From assembly GCF_034190915.1 (NCBI RefSeq), contig NW_026947546.1, positions 930,001 to 994,000 on the forward strand: 64,000 bases of DNA, read 5' to 3'. The position numbers were made by a program, and so were the translations under genes. The DNA comes from Cavia porcellus (taxonomy: Eukaryota > Chordata > Mammalia > Rodentia > Caviidae). Under the pieces are notes generated by a model, which saw only the letters and a program-made list of their open reading frames with translations, did no database searches and was not told the origin of the DNA. Positions 13,301-26,243 of the stretch are shown here, piece by piece; within the stretch, counting starts at the first letter, position 1, and each line of letters begins with the position of its first letter.

Positions 13301-13633
13301 AATGTAACACACACCCATACAATGCGCACCACCCCGTGATGATTTTCTCACTCCTACTAGTGAATGTAATGTAACACACACCCATACAATGCGCACCACC
13401 CCGTGATGTTTTTCTCACTCCTACTAGTGAATCTAATGTAACACACACCCATACAATGCGAACCACCCCGCGATGTTTTTCAGAATCCTATCCTACATTG
13501 CCACTGCATGTTCACTGACCTCCCCATGCTGACCACCCCGCGGGGCTTTTCTCCATCCTATATTGCCACTCACTGCCTTTCCTAATTCAGACCCTCCGAT
13601 TCACACCACCCCGTGATGTTTTTCTCACTCCTA

Positions 13634-14006
13634 CGAGTGAATATAATGTAACACACACCCATACAATGCGCACCACCCCGTGATGTTTTTCTCACTCTTA
13701 CGAGTGAATGTAATGTAACACACACCCATACAATGCGCACCACCCCGTGATGTTTTTCTCACTCCTACTAGTGAATGTAATCTAACACACACCCATACAA
13801 TGCGCACCACCCCGTGATGTTTTTCTCACTCCTACTAGTGAATGTAATGTAACACACACCCATACAATGCGCACCACTCCGTGATGTTTTTCTCACTCCT
13901 ACTAGTGAATGTAATGTAACACACACCCATACAATGCGCAACACCCCGTGATGTTTTTCTCACTCCTACTAGTGAATCTAATGTAACACACACCCATACA
14001 ATGCGC
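13634..14006. repeat. Junction between the two 12.2-kb copies (partial alpha 7-A interval)
   Basis: After the C monomer that ends beta (C to 13604), one A is followed by acgagtgaatataatg, the second A of the alpha 7-A interval. Its remaining markers (tcttacgag, aatctaacac, cactccgtg, gcaacacc, aatctaatg) follow in order. The series then restarts at about 14007 without a B+C pair, so the interval 13605-14475 holds 13 A = 6 + 7. Two recombination joins therefore lie here: beta into alpha near 13634 and alpha into alpha near 14007-14036. Confidence 0.85.
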
Positions 14007-17000
14007 ACCACCCCGTGATGTTTTTCTCACTCCTACTAGTGAATGTAATGTAACACACACACATACAATGCGCACCACCCCGTGATGTTTTTCTCACTCC
14101 TACGAGTGAATATAATGTAACACACACCCATACAATGCGCACCACCCCGTGATGTTTTTCTCACTCTTACGAGTGAATGTAATGTAACACACACCCATAC
14201 AATGCGCACCACCCCGTGATGTTTTTCTCACTCCTACTAGTGAATGTAATCTAACACACACCCATACAATGCGCACCACCCCGTGATGTTTTTCTCACTC
14301 CTACTAGTGAATGTAATGTAACACACACCCATACAATGCGCACCACTCCGTGATGTTTTTCTCACTCCTACTAGTGAATGTAATGTAACACACACCCATA
14401 CAATGCGCAACACCCCGTGATGTTTTTCTCACTCCTACTAGTGAATCTAATGTAACACACACCCATACAATGCGCACCACCCCGCGATGTTTTTCAGAAT
14501 CCTATCCTACATTGCCACTGCATGTTCCCTGACCTCCCCATGCTGACCACCACGCGGGGCTTTTCTCCATCCTATATTGCCACTCACTGCCTTTCCTAAT
14601 TCAGACCCTCTGATTCACACCACCCCGTGATGTTTTTCTCACTCCTATTCGTGAATGTAATGTAACACACACCCATAAAATGCGCACCACCCCGTGATGT
14701 TTTTCTCACTCCTACTAGTGAATGTAATGTAACACACACCCATACAATGCGCACCACCCCGTGATGTTTTTCTCACTCCTACTAGTGAATGTAATGTAAC
14801 ACACTCCCATACAATGCGCACCACCCCGTGATGTTTTTCTCACTCCTACTTGTGAATCTAATGTAACACACACCCATACAATGCGCACCACCCCGCGATG
14901 TTTTTCAGAATCCTATCCTACATTGCCACTGCATGTTCCCTGACCTCCCCATGCTGACCACCCCGCGGGGCTTTTCTCCATCCTACATTGCCACTCACTG
15001 CCTATCCTAATTCAGACCCTCCGATTCACACCACCCCGTGATGTTTTTCTCACTCCTATTAGTGAATGTAATGTAACACACACCCATACAATGCGCACCA
15101 CCCCGTGATGTTTTTCTCACTCCTACTAGTGAAAGTAATGTAACACACACCCATACAATGCGCACCACCACGTGATGTTTTTCTCACTCCTACTAGTGAA
15201 TGTAATGTAACACACACCCATACAATGCGCACCACCCCGTGATGTTTTTCTCACTCCTACTAGTGAATCTAATGTAACACACACCCATACAATGCGCACC
15301 ACCCCTTGATGTTTTTCTCACTCCTACTAGTGAATGTAATGTAACACACACCCATACAATGCGCACCACCCCGTGATGTTTTTCTCACTCCTACTAGTGA
15401 ATCTAATGTAACACACACCCATACAATGCGCACCCCCCCTTGATGTTTTTCTCACTCCTAGTAGTGAATGTAATGTAACACACACCCATACAATGCGCAC
15501 CACACCGTGATGTTTGTCTCACTCCTACTAGTGAATCTAATGTAACACACACCCATACAATGCGCACCACCCCGCGATGTTTTTCAGAATCCTATCCTAC
15601 ATTGCCACTGCATGTTCCCTGACCTCCCCATGGTGACCACACCGCGGGGCTTTTCTCCATCCTACATTGCCACTCACTGCCTTTCCTAATTCAGACCCTC
15701 CGATTCACACCACCCCGTGATGTTTTTCTCACTCCTATTAGTGAATGTAATGTAACACACACACATACAATGCGCACCACCCCGTGATGTTTTTCTCACT
15801 CCTACGAGTGAATATAATGTAACACACACCCATACAATGCGCACCACCCCGTGATGTTTTTCTCACTCTTACGAGTGAATGTAATGTAACACACACCCAT
15901 ACAATGCGCACCACCCCGTGATGTTTTTCTCACTCCTACTAGTGAATGTAATCTAACACACACCCATACAATGCGCACCACCCCGTGATGTTTTTCTCAC
16001 TCCTACTAGTGAATGTAATGTAACACACACCCATACAATGCGCACCACTCCGTGATGTTTTTCTCACTCCTACTAGTGAATGTAATGTAACACACACCCA
16101 TACAATGCGCAACACCCCGTGATGTTTTTCTCACTCCTACTAGTGAATCTAATGTAACACACACCCATACAATGCGCACCACCCCGCGATGTTTTTCAGA
16201 ATCCTATCCTACATTGCCACTGCATGTTCCCTGACCTCCCCATGCTGACCACCCCGCGGGGCTTTTCTCCATCCTATATTGCCACTCACTGCCTTTCCTA
16301 ATTCAGACCCTCTGATTCACACCACCCCGTGATGTTTTTCTCACTCCTATTCGTGAATGTAATGTAACACACACCCATAAAATGCGCACCACCCCGTGAT
16401 GTTTTTCTCACTCCTACTAGTGAATGTAATGTAACACACACCCATACAATGCGCACCACCCCGTGATGTTTTTCTCACTCCTACTAGTGAATGTAATGTA
16501 ACACACTCCCATACAATGCGCACCACCCCGTGATGTTTTTCTCACTCCTACTTGTGAATCTAATGTAACACACACCCATACAATGCGCACCACCCCGCGA
16601 TGTTTTTCAGAATCCTATCCTACATTGCCACTGCATGTTCCCTGACCTCCCCATGCTGACCACACCGCGGGGCTTTTCTCCATCCTACATTGCCACTCAC
16701 TGCCTATCCTAATTCAGACCCTCCGATTCACACCACCCCGTGATGTTTTTCTCACTCCTATTAGTGAATGTAATGTAACACACACCCATACAATGCGCAC
16801 CACCCCGTGATGTTTTTCTCACTCCTACTAGTGAAAGTAATGTAACACACACCCATACAATGCGCACCACCCCGTGATGTTTTTCTCACTCCTACTAGTG
16901 AATGTAATGTAACACACACCCATACAATGCGCACCACCCCGTGATGTTTTTCTCACTCCTACTAGTGAATCTAATGTAACACACACCCATACAATGCGCA

Positions 17001-20000
17001 CCACCCCTTGATGTTTTTCTCACTCCTACTAGTGAATGTAATGTAACACACACCCATACAATGCGCACCACCCCGTGATGTTTTTCTCACTCCTACTAGT
17101 GAATCTAATGTAACACACACCCATACAATGCGCACCACCCCTTGATGTTTTTCTCACTCCTAGTAGTGAATGTAATGTAACACACACCCATACAATGCGC
17201 ACCACCCCGTGATGTTTGTCTCACTCCTACTAGTGAATCTAATGTAACACACACCCATACAATGCGCACCACCCCGCGATGTTTTTCAGAATCCTATCCT
17301 ACATTGCCACTGCATGTTCCCTGACCTCCCCATGGTGACCACACCGCGGGGCTTTTCTCCATCCTACATTGCCACTCACTGCCTTTCCTAATTCAGACCC
17401 TCCGATTCACACCACCCCGTGATGTTTTTCTCACTCCTATTAGTGAATGTAATGTAACACACACACATACAATGCGCACCACCCCGTGATGTTTTTCTCA
17501 CTCCTATTAGTGAATGTAATGTAACACACACCCATACAATGCGCACCACCCCGTGATGTTTTTCTCACTCCTACTAGTGAAAGTAATGTAACACACACCC
17601 ATACAATGCGCACCACCCCGTGATGTTTTTCTCACTCCTACTAGTGAATGTAATGTAACACACACCCATACAATGCGCACCACCCCGTGATGTTTTTCTC
17701 ACTCCTACTAGTGAATCTAATGTAACACACACCCATACAATGCGCACCACCCCTTGATGTTTTTCTCACTCCTACTAGTGAATGTAATGTAACACACACC
17801 CATACAATGCGCACCACCCCGTGATGTTTTTCTCACTCCTACTAGTGAATCTAATGTAACACACACCCATACAATGCGCACCACCCCTTGATGTTTTTCT
17901 CACTCCTAGTAGTGAATGTAATGTAACACACACCCATACAATGCGCACCACACCGTGATGTTTGTCTCACTCCTACTAGTGAATCTAATGTAACACACAC
18001 CCATACAATGCGCACCACCCCGCGATGTTTTTCAGAATCCTATCCTACATTGCCACTGCATGTTCCCTGACCTCCCCATGGTGACCACACCGCGGGGCTT
18101 TTCTCCATCCTACATTGCCACTCACTGCCTTTCCTAATTCAGACCCTCCGATTCACACCACCCCGTGATGTTTTTCTCACTCCTATTAGTGAATGTAATG
18201 TAACACACACACATACAATGCGCACCACCCCGTGATGTTTTTCTCACTCCTACGAGTGAATATAATGTAACACACACCCATACAATGCGCACCACCCCGT
18301 GATGTTTTTCTCACTCTTACGAGTGAATGTAATGTAACACACACCCATACAATGCGCACCACCCCGTGATGTTTTTCTCACTCCTACTAGTGAATGTAAT
18401 CTAACACACACCCATACAATGAGCACCACCCCGTGATGTTTTTCTCACTCCTACTAGTGAATGTAATGTAACACACACCCATACAATGCGCACCACTCCG
18501 TGATGTTTTTATCACTCCTACTAGTGAATGTAATGTAACACACACCCATACAATGCGCAACACCCCGTGATGTTTTTCTCACTCCTACTAGTGAATCTAA
18601 TGTAACACACACCCATACAATGCGCACCACCCCGCGATGTTTTTCAGAATCCTATCCTACATTGCCACTGCATGTTCCCTGACCTCCCCATGCTGACCAC
18701 CCCGCGGGGCTTTTCTCCATCCTATATTGCCACTCACTGCCTTTCCTAAGTCAGACCCTCTGATTCACACCACCCCGTGATGTTTTTCTCACTCCTATTC
18801 GTGAATGTAATGTAACACACACCCATAAAATGCGCACCACCCCGTGATGTTTTTCTCACTCCTACTAGTGAATGTAATGTAACACACACCCATACAATGC
18901 GCACCACCCCGTGATGTTTTTCTCACTCCTACTAGTGAATGTAATGTAACACACTCCCATACAATGCGCACCACCCCGTGATGTTTTTCTCACTCCTACT
19001 TGTGAATCTAATGTAACACACACCCATACAATGCGCACCACCCCGCGATGTTTTTCAGAATCCTATCCTACATTGCCACTGCATGTTCCCTGACCTCCCC
19101 ATGCTGACCACCCCGCGGGGCTTTTCTCCATCCTACATTGCCACTCACTGCCTATCCTAATTCAGACCCTCGGATTCACACCACCCCGTGATGTTTTTCT
19201 CACTCCTATTAGTGAATGTAATGTAACACACACCCATACAATGCGCACCACCCCGTGATGTTTTTCTCACTCCTACTAGTGAAAGTAATGTAACACACAC
19301 CCATACAATGCGCACCACCCCGTGATGTTTTTCTCACTCCTACTAGTGAATGTAATGTAACACACACCCATACAATGCGCACCACCCCGTGATGTTTTTC
19401 TCACTCCTACTAGTGAATCTAATGTAACACACACCCATACAATGCGCACCACCCCTTGATGTTTTTCTCACTCCTACTAGTGAATGTAATGTAACACACA
19501 CCCATACAATGCGCACCACCCCGTGATGTTTTTCTCACTCCTACTAGTGAATCTAATGTAACACACACCCATACAATGCGCACCACCCCTTGATGTTTTT
19601 CTCACTCCTACTAGTGAATGTAATGTAACACACACCCATACAATGCGCACCACCCCGTGATGTTTGTCTCACTCCTACTAGTGAATCTAATGTAACACAC
19701 ACCCATACAATGCGCACCACCCCGCGATGTTTTTCAGAATCCTATCCTACATTGCCACTGCATGTTCCCTGACCTCCCCATGGTGACCACACCGCAGGGC
19801 TTTTCTCCATCCTACATTGCCAGTCACTGCCTTTCCTAATTCAGACCCTCCGATTCACACCACCCCGTGATGTTTTTCTCACTCCTATTAGTGAATGTAA
19901 TGTAACACACACACATACAATGCGCACCACCCCGTGATGTTTTTCTCACTCCTACGAGTGAATATAATGTAACACACACCCATACAATGCGCACCACCCC

Positions 20001-21283
20001 GTGATGTTTTTCTCACTCTTACGAGTGAATGTAATGTAACACACACCCATACAATGCGCACCACCCCGTGATGTTTTTCTCACTCCTACTAGTGAATGTA
20101 ATCTAACACACACCCATACAATGCGCACCACCCCGTGATGTTTTTCTCACTCCTACTAGTGAATGTAATGTAACACACACCCATACAATGCGCACCACTC
20201 CGTGATGTTTTTCTCACTCCTACTAGTGAATGTAATGTAACACACACCCATACAATGCGCAACACCCCGTGATGTTTTTCTCACTCCTACTAGTGAATCT
20301 AATGTAACACACACCCATACAATGCGCACCACCCCGCGATGTTTTTCAGAATCCTATCCTACATTGCCACTGCATGTTCCCTGACCTCCCCATGCTGACC
20401 ACCCCGCGGGGCTTTTCTCCATCCTATGTTGCCACTCACTGCCTTTCCTAATTCAGACCCTCTGATTCACACCACCCCGTGATGTTTTTCTCACTCCTAT
20501 TCGTGAATGTAATGTAACACACACCCATAAAATGCGCACCACCCCGTGATGTTTTTCTCACTCCTACTAGTGAATGTAATGTAACACACACCCATACAAT
20601 GCGCACCACCCCGTGATGTTTTTCTCACTCCTACTAGTGAATGTAATGTAACACACTCCCATACAATGCGCACCACCCCGTGATGTTTTTCTCACTCCTA
20701 CTTGTGAATCTAATGTAACACACACCCATACAATGCGCAGCACCCCGCGATGTTTTTCAGAATCCTATCCTACATTGCCACTGCATGTTCCCTGACCTCC
20801 CCATGCTGACCACCCCGCGGGGCTTTTCTCCATCCTACATTGCCACTCACTGCCTATCCTAATTCAGACCCTCCGATTCACACCACCCCGTGATGTTTTT
20901 CTCACTCCTATTAGTGAATGTAATGTAACACACACCCATACAATGCGCACCACCCCGTGATGTTTTTCTCACTCCTACTAGTGAAAGTAATGTAACACAC
21001 ACCCATACAATGCGCACCACCCCGTGATGTTTTTCTCACTCCTACTAGTGAATGTAATGTAACACACACCCATACAATGCGCACCACCCCGTGATGTTTT
21101 TCTCACTCCTACTAGTGAATCTAATGTAACACACACCCATACAATGCGCACCACCCCTTGATGTTTTTCTCACTCCTACTAGTGAATGTAATGTAACACA
21201 CACCCATACAATGCGCACCACCCCGTGATGTTTTTCTCACTCCTACTAGTGAATCTAATGTAACACACACCCATACAATGCGC
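14007..21283. repeat. Alpha domain, second copy (7-4-8 higher-order repeat)
   Basis: B starts are at 14476, 14887, 15566, 16178, 16589, 17268, 18014, 18626, 19037, 19716, 20328 and 20739. The A counts are the same as in the first copy (4,8 / 7,4,8 / 9 / 7,4,8 / 7,4,6), except that the first B+C pair (equivalent of 1254) is absent because the copy starts after it. The hybrid 9-A interval lies at 17268-18013. Confidence 0.92.
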
Positions 21284-24200
21284 ACCACCCCGCGATGTTT
21301 TTCAGAATCCTATCCTACATTGCCACTGCATGTTCCCTGACCTCCCCATGCTGACCACCCCGCGGGGCTTTTCTCCATCCTATATTGCCACTCACTGCCT
21401 TTCCTAATTCAGACCCTCTGATTCACACCACCCCGTGATGTTTTTCTCACTCCTATTCGTGAATGTAATGTAACACACACCCATAAAATGCGCACCACCC
21501 CGTGATGTTTTTCTCACTCCTACTAGTGAATGTAATGTAACACACACCCATACAATGCGCACCACCCCGTGATGTTTTTCTCACTCCTACTAGTGAATGT
21601 AATGTAACACACACCCATACAATGCGCACCACCCCGTGATATTTTTCTCACTCCTACTTGTGAATCTAATGTAACACACACCCGTACAATGCGCACCATC
21701 CCGCGATGTTTTTCAGAATCCTATCCTACATTGCCACTGCATGTTCCCTGACCTCCCCATGCTGACCACCCCGCGGGGCTTTTCTCCATCCTACATTGCC
21801 ACTCACTGCCTATCCTAATTCAGACCCTCCGATTCACACCACCCCGTGATGTTTTTCTCACTCCTATTAGTGTATGTAATGTAACACACACCCATACAAT
21901 GCGCACCACCCCGTGATGTTTTTCTCACTCCTACTAGTGAATGTAATGTAACACACACCCATACAATGCGCACCACCACGTGATGTTTTTCTCACTCCTA
22001 CTATTGAATGTAATGTAACACACACCCATACAATGCGCACCACCCCGTGATGTTTTTCTCACTCCTACTAGTGAATCTAATGTAACACACACCCATACAA
22101 TGAGTACCACCCCGCGATGTTTTTCAGAATCCTATCCTACATTGCCACTGCATGTTCCCTGACCTCCCCATGCTGACCACCCCGCGGGGCTTTTCTCCAT
22201 GCTACATTGCCACTCACTGCCATTCCTAATTCAGACCCTCCGATTCACACCACCCCGTGATGTTTTTCTCACTCCTAGTAGTGAATGTAATGTAACACAC
22301 ACCCATACAATGCGTACCACCCCGTGATGTTTTTCTCACTCCTACTAGTGAATGTAATGTAACACCCATACAATGCGCACCACCCCGTGATGTTTTTCTC
22401 ACTCCTACGAGTGAATGTAATGTAACACACACCCATACAATGCGCACCACCCCGTGATATTTTTCTCAATCCTACGAGTGAATGTAATCTAACACACACC
22501 CATAAAATGCGCACCACCCCGTGATGTTTTTCTCACTCCTACTAGTGAATGTAATGTAACACACACCCATACAATGCGCACCACCCCGTGATGTTTTTCT
22601 CACTCCTACTAGTGAATCTAATGTAACACACACCCATACAATGCGCACCACTCTGTGATGTTTTTCTCACTCCTACGAGTGAATGTAATGTAACACACAC
22701 CCATACAATGCGCACCACCCCGTGATGATTTTCTCACTCCTACTAGTGAATGTAATGTAACACACACCCATACAATGCGCACCACCCCGTGATGTTTTTC
22801 TCACTCCTACTAGTGAATCTAATGTAACACACACCCATACAATGCGCACCACCGCGTGTTTTTCTCACTCCTACTAGTGAATCTAATGTAACACACACCC
22901 ATACAATGCGCACCACCCCGTGATGTTTTTCTCACTCATACTAGAGAATGTAATGTAACACACACCCATACAATGCTCACCACCCCGTGATGTTTTTCTC
23001 ACTCCTAGTAGTGAATGTAATGTAACACACACACATACAATGCGCACCACCCCGTGATGTTTTTCTCACTCCAACTAGTGAATGTAATGTAACACACACT
23101 CATACAATGCGCACCACCCCGTGATGTTTTTCTGACTCCTACTAGTGAATGCAATGTAACACACACCCATACAATGCGCACCACCCCGTGATATTTTTCT
23201 CACTCCTATTAGTGAATGTAATGTAACACACACCCATACAATGCGCACCACCCCGTGATGTTTTTCTCACTCCTACTACTGAATCTAATGTAACACACAC
23301 CCATACAATGCGCACCACCGCGTGATGTTTTTCTCACTCTTACTAGTGAATGCAATGTAACACATACCCGTACAATGCGCACCACCCCGTGATGTTTTTC
23401 TCACTCCTATCAGTGAATGTAATGTAACACACACCCATACAATGCGCACCACCCCGTGATGTTTTTCTCACTCCTACTAGTGAATGTAATGTAACACACA
23501 CCCATAGAATGCGCCCCACCCCGTGATGTTTTTCAAACTATTACGAGTGAATGTAATGTAACACACACCCATACAATGCGCACCACCCCGTGATGTTTTT
23601 CTCACTCCTACTAGTGAATGTAATGTAACACACACCCATACAATGCGCACCACCCCGTGATGTTTTTCTCACTCCTAATAGTGAATGTAATGTAACACAC
23701 ACCCATACAATGCGCACCACCCCGTGATATTTTTCTCACTCCTACTTGTGAATCTAATGTAACACACACCCATACAATGCGCACCATCCCGCGATGTTTT
23801 TCAGAATCCTATCCTACATTGCCACTGCATGTTCCCTGACCTCCCCATGCTGACCACCCCGCGGGGCTTTTCTCCATCCTACATTGCCACTCACTGCCTA
23901 TCCTAATTCAGACCCTCCGATTCACACCACCCCGTGATGTTTTTCTCACTCCTATTAGTGAATGTAATGTAACACACACCCATACAATGCGCACCACCCC
24001 GTGATGTTTTTCTCACTCCTACTAGTGAATGTAATGTAACACACACCCATACAATGCGCACCACCCCGTGATGTTTTTCTCACTCCTACTATTGAATGTA
24101 ATGTAACACACACCCATACAATGCGCACCACCCCGTGATGTTTTTCTCACTCCTACTAGTGAATCTAATGTAACACACACCCATACAATGAGCACCACCC

Positions 24201-26243
24201 CGCGATGTTTTTCAGAATCCTATCCTACATTGCCACTGCATGTTCCCTGACCTCCCCATGCTGACCACCCCGCGGGGCTTTTCTCCATGCTACATTGCCA
24301 CTCACTGCCATTCCTAATTCAGACCCTCCGATTCACACCACCCCGTGATGTTTTTCTCACTCCTAGTAGTGAATGTAATGTAACACACACCCATACAATG
24401 CGTACCACCCCGTGATGTTTTTCTCACTCCTACTAGTGAATGTAATGTAACACCCATACAATGCGCACCACCCCGTGATGTTTTTCTCACTCCTACGAGT
24501 GAATGTAATGTAACACACACCCATACAATGCGCACCACCCCGTGATATTTTTCTCAATCCTACGAGTGAATGTAATCTAACACACACCCATAAAATGCGC
24601 ACCACCCCGTGATGTTTTTCTCACTCCTACTAGTGAATGTAATGTAACACACACCCATACAATGCGCACCACCCCGTGATGTTTTTCTCACTCCTACTAG
24701 TGAATCTAATGTAACACACACCCATACAATGCGCACCACTCTGTGATGTTTTTCTCACTCCTACGAGTGAATGTAATGTAACACACACCCATACAATGCG
24801 CACCACCCCGTGATGATTTTCTCACTCCTACTAGTGAATGTAATGTAACACACACCCATACAATGCGCACCACCCCGTGATGTTTTTCTCACTCCTACTA
24901 GTGAATCTAATGTAACACACACCCATACAATGCGCACCACCGCGTGTTTTTCTCACTCCTACTAGTGAATCTAATGTAACACACACCCATACAATGCGCA
25001 CCACCCCGTGATGTTTTTCTCACTCATACTAGAGAATGTAATGTAACACACACCCATACAATGCTCACCACCCCGTGATGTTTTTCTCACTCCTAGTAGT
25101 GAATGTAATGTAACACACACCCATAAAATGCGCACCACCCCGTGATGTTTTTCTCACTCCAACTAGTGAATGTAATGTAACACACACTCATACAATGCGC
25201 ACCACCCCGTGATGTTTTTCTGACTCCTACTAGTGAATGCAATGTAACACACACCCATACAATGCGCACCACCCCGTGATATTTTTCTCACTCCTATTAG
25301 TGAATGTAATGTAACACACACCCATACAATGCGCACCACCCCGTGATGTTTTTCTCACTCCTACTACTGAATCTAATGTAACACACACCCATACAATGCG
25401 CACCACCGCGTGATGTTTTTCTCACTCCTACTAGTGAATGCAATGTAACACATACCCGTACAATGCGCACCACCCCGTGATGTTTTTCTCACTCCTACCA
25501 GTGAATGTAATGTAACACACACCCATACAATGCGCACCACCCCGTGATGTTTTTCTCACTCCTACTAGTGAATGTAATGTAACACACACCCATACAATGC
25601 GCCCCACCCCGTGATGTTTTTCTCACTATTACGAGTGAATGTAATGTAACACACACCCATACAATGCGCACCACCCCGTGATGTTTTTCTCACTCCTACT
25701 AGTGAATGTAATGTAACACACACCCATACAATGCGCACCACCCCGTGATGTTTTTCTCACTCCTACTAGTGAATGTAATGTAACACACACCCATACAATG
25801 CGCACCACCCCGTGATGTTTTTCTCACTCCTACTAGTGAATCTAATGTAACACACACCCATACAATGCGCACCACCCCGTGATGTTTTTCTCACTCCTAT
25901 TAGTGAATGTAATGTAACACACACCCATACAATGCGCACCACCCCGTGATGATTTTCTCACTCCTACTAGTGAATGTAATGTAACACACACCCATACAAT
26001 GCGCACCACCCCGTGATGTTTTTCTCACTCCTACTAGTGAATCTAATGTAACACACACCCATACAATGCGAACCACCCCGCGATGTTTTTCAGAATCCTA
26101 TCCTACATTGCCACTGCATGTTCACTGACCTCCCCATGCTGACCACCCCGCGGGGCTTTTCTCCATCCTATATTGCCACTCACTGCCTTTCCTAATTCAG
26201 ACCCTCCGATTCACACCACCCCGTGATGTTTTTCTCACTCCTA
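21284..26243. repeat. Beta domain, second copy (4-23 and 4-26 units)
   Basis: B starts are at 21284, 21695, 22106, 23783, 24194 and 26072. Units 21695-23782 (2,088 bp) and 23783-26071 (2,289 bp) repeat the first beta domain marker by marker. Unlike the first copy, this one leads into gamma sequence at 26244. Confidence 0.92.

Larger units (their letters stand above)
8674..13633. repeat. Beta domain, first copy: 4-23 higher-order repeat of 2,088 bp
   Basis: B starts are at 8674, 9085, 9496, 11173, 11584 and 13462, giving A counts 4, 4, 23, 4, 26. Shift by 2,088 bp aligns 9085-11172 with 11173 onward, including the 'accatcccgcg' version of B at 9085 and 11173, the 63-bp and 64-bp A monomers, and the 'ttctgactcc', 'ctactactg' and 'gcccccacc'-like markers. 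The second unit is three A longer (2,289 bp to the next B). Small differences separate the units, for example 'cccgtac' at 9071 in the lead-in and 'gtatgtaatg' near 9262 only in the first. The segment 8674-9084 is a 4-A bridge from alpha. Confidence 0.92.
14007..26243. repeat. Second copy of a 12.2-kb segment (copy of about 1397-13633, offset 12,610 bp)
   Basis: All B starts from 1866 to 13462 recur exactly 12,610 bp later (14476 to 26072). Rare variants of the first copy recur too: caccacgcgg at 1930, gagcacc at 5811, tttttatcact at 5899, ctaagtcag at 6138, cggattcac at 6561, accgcaggg at 7180, cctatgttg at 7814, gtatgtaatg at 9262 and ttcactgacc at 13511. The one difference I noticed is gatgtatttc near 13276 against gatgtttttc near 25886. 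The copies part at 13634/26244 (ctacgag versus ctattcg). The left limit is blurred within one monomer. It is either a very recent tandem duplication or an assembly error. Confidence 0.9.
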
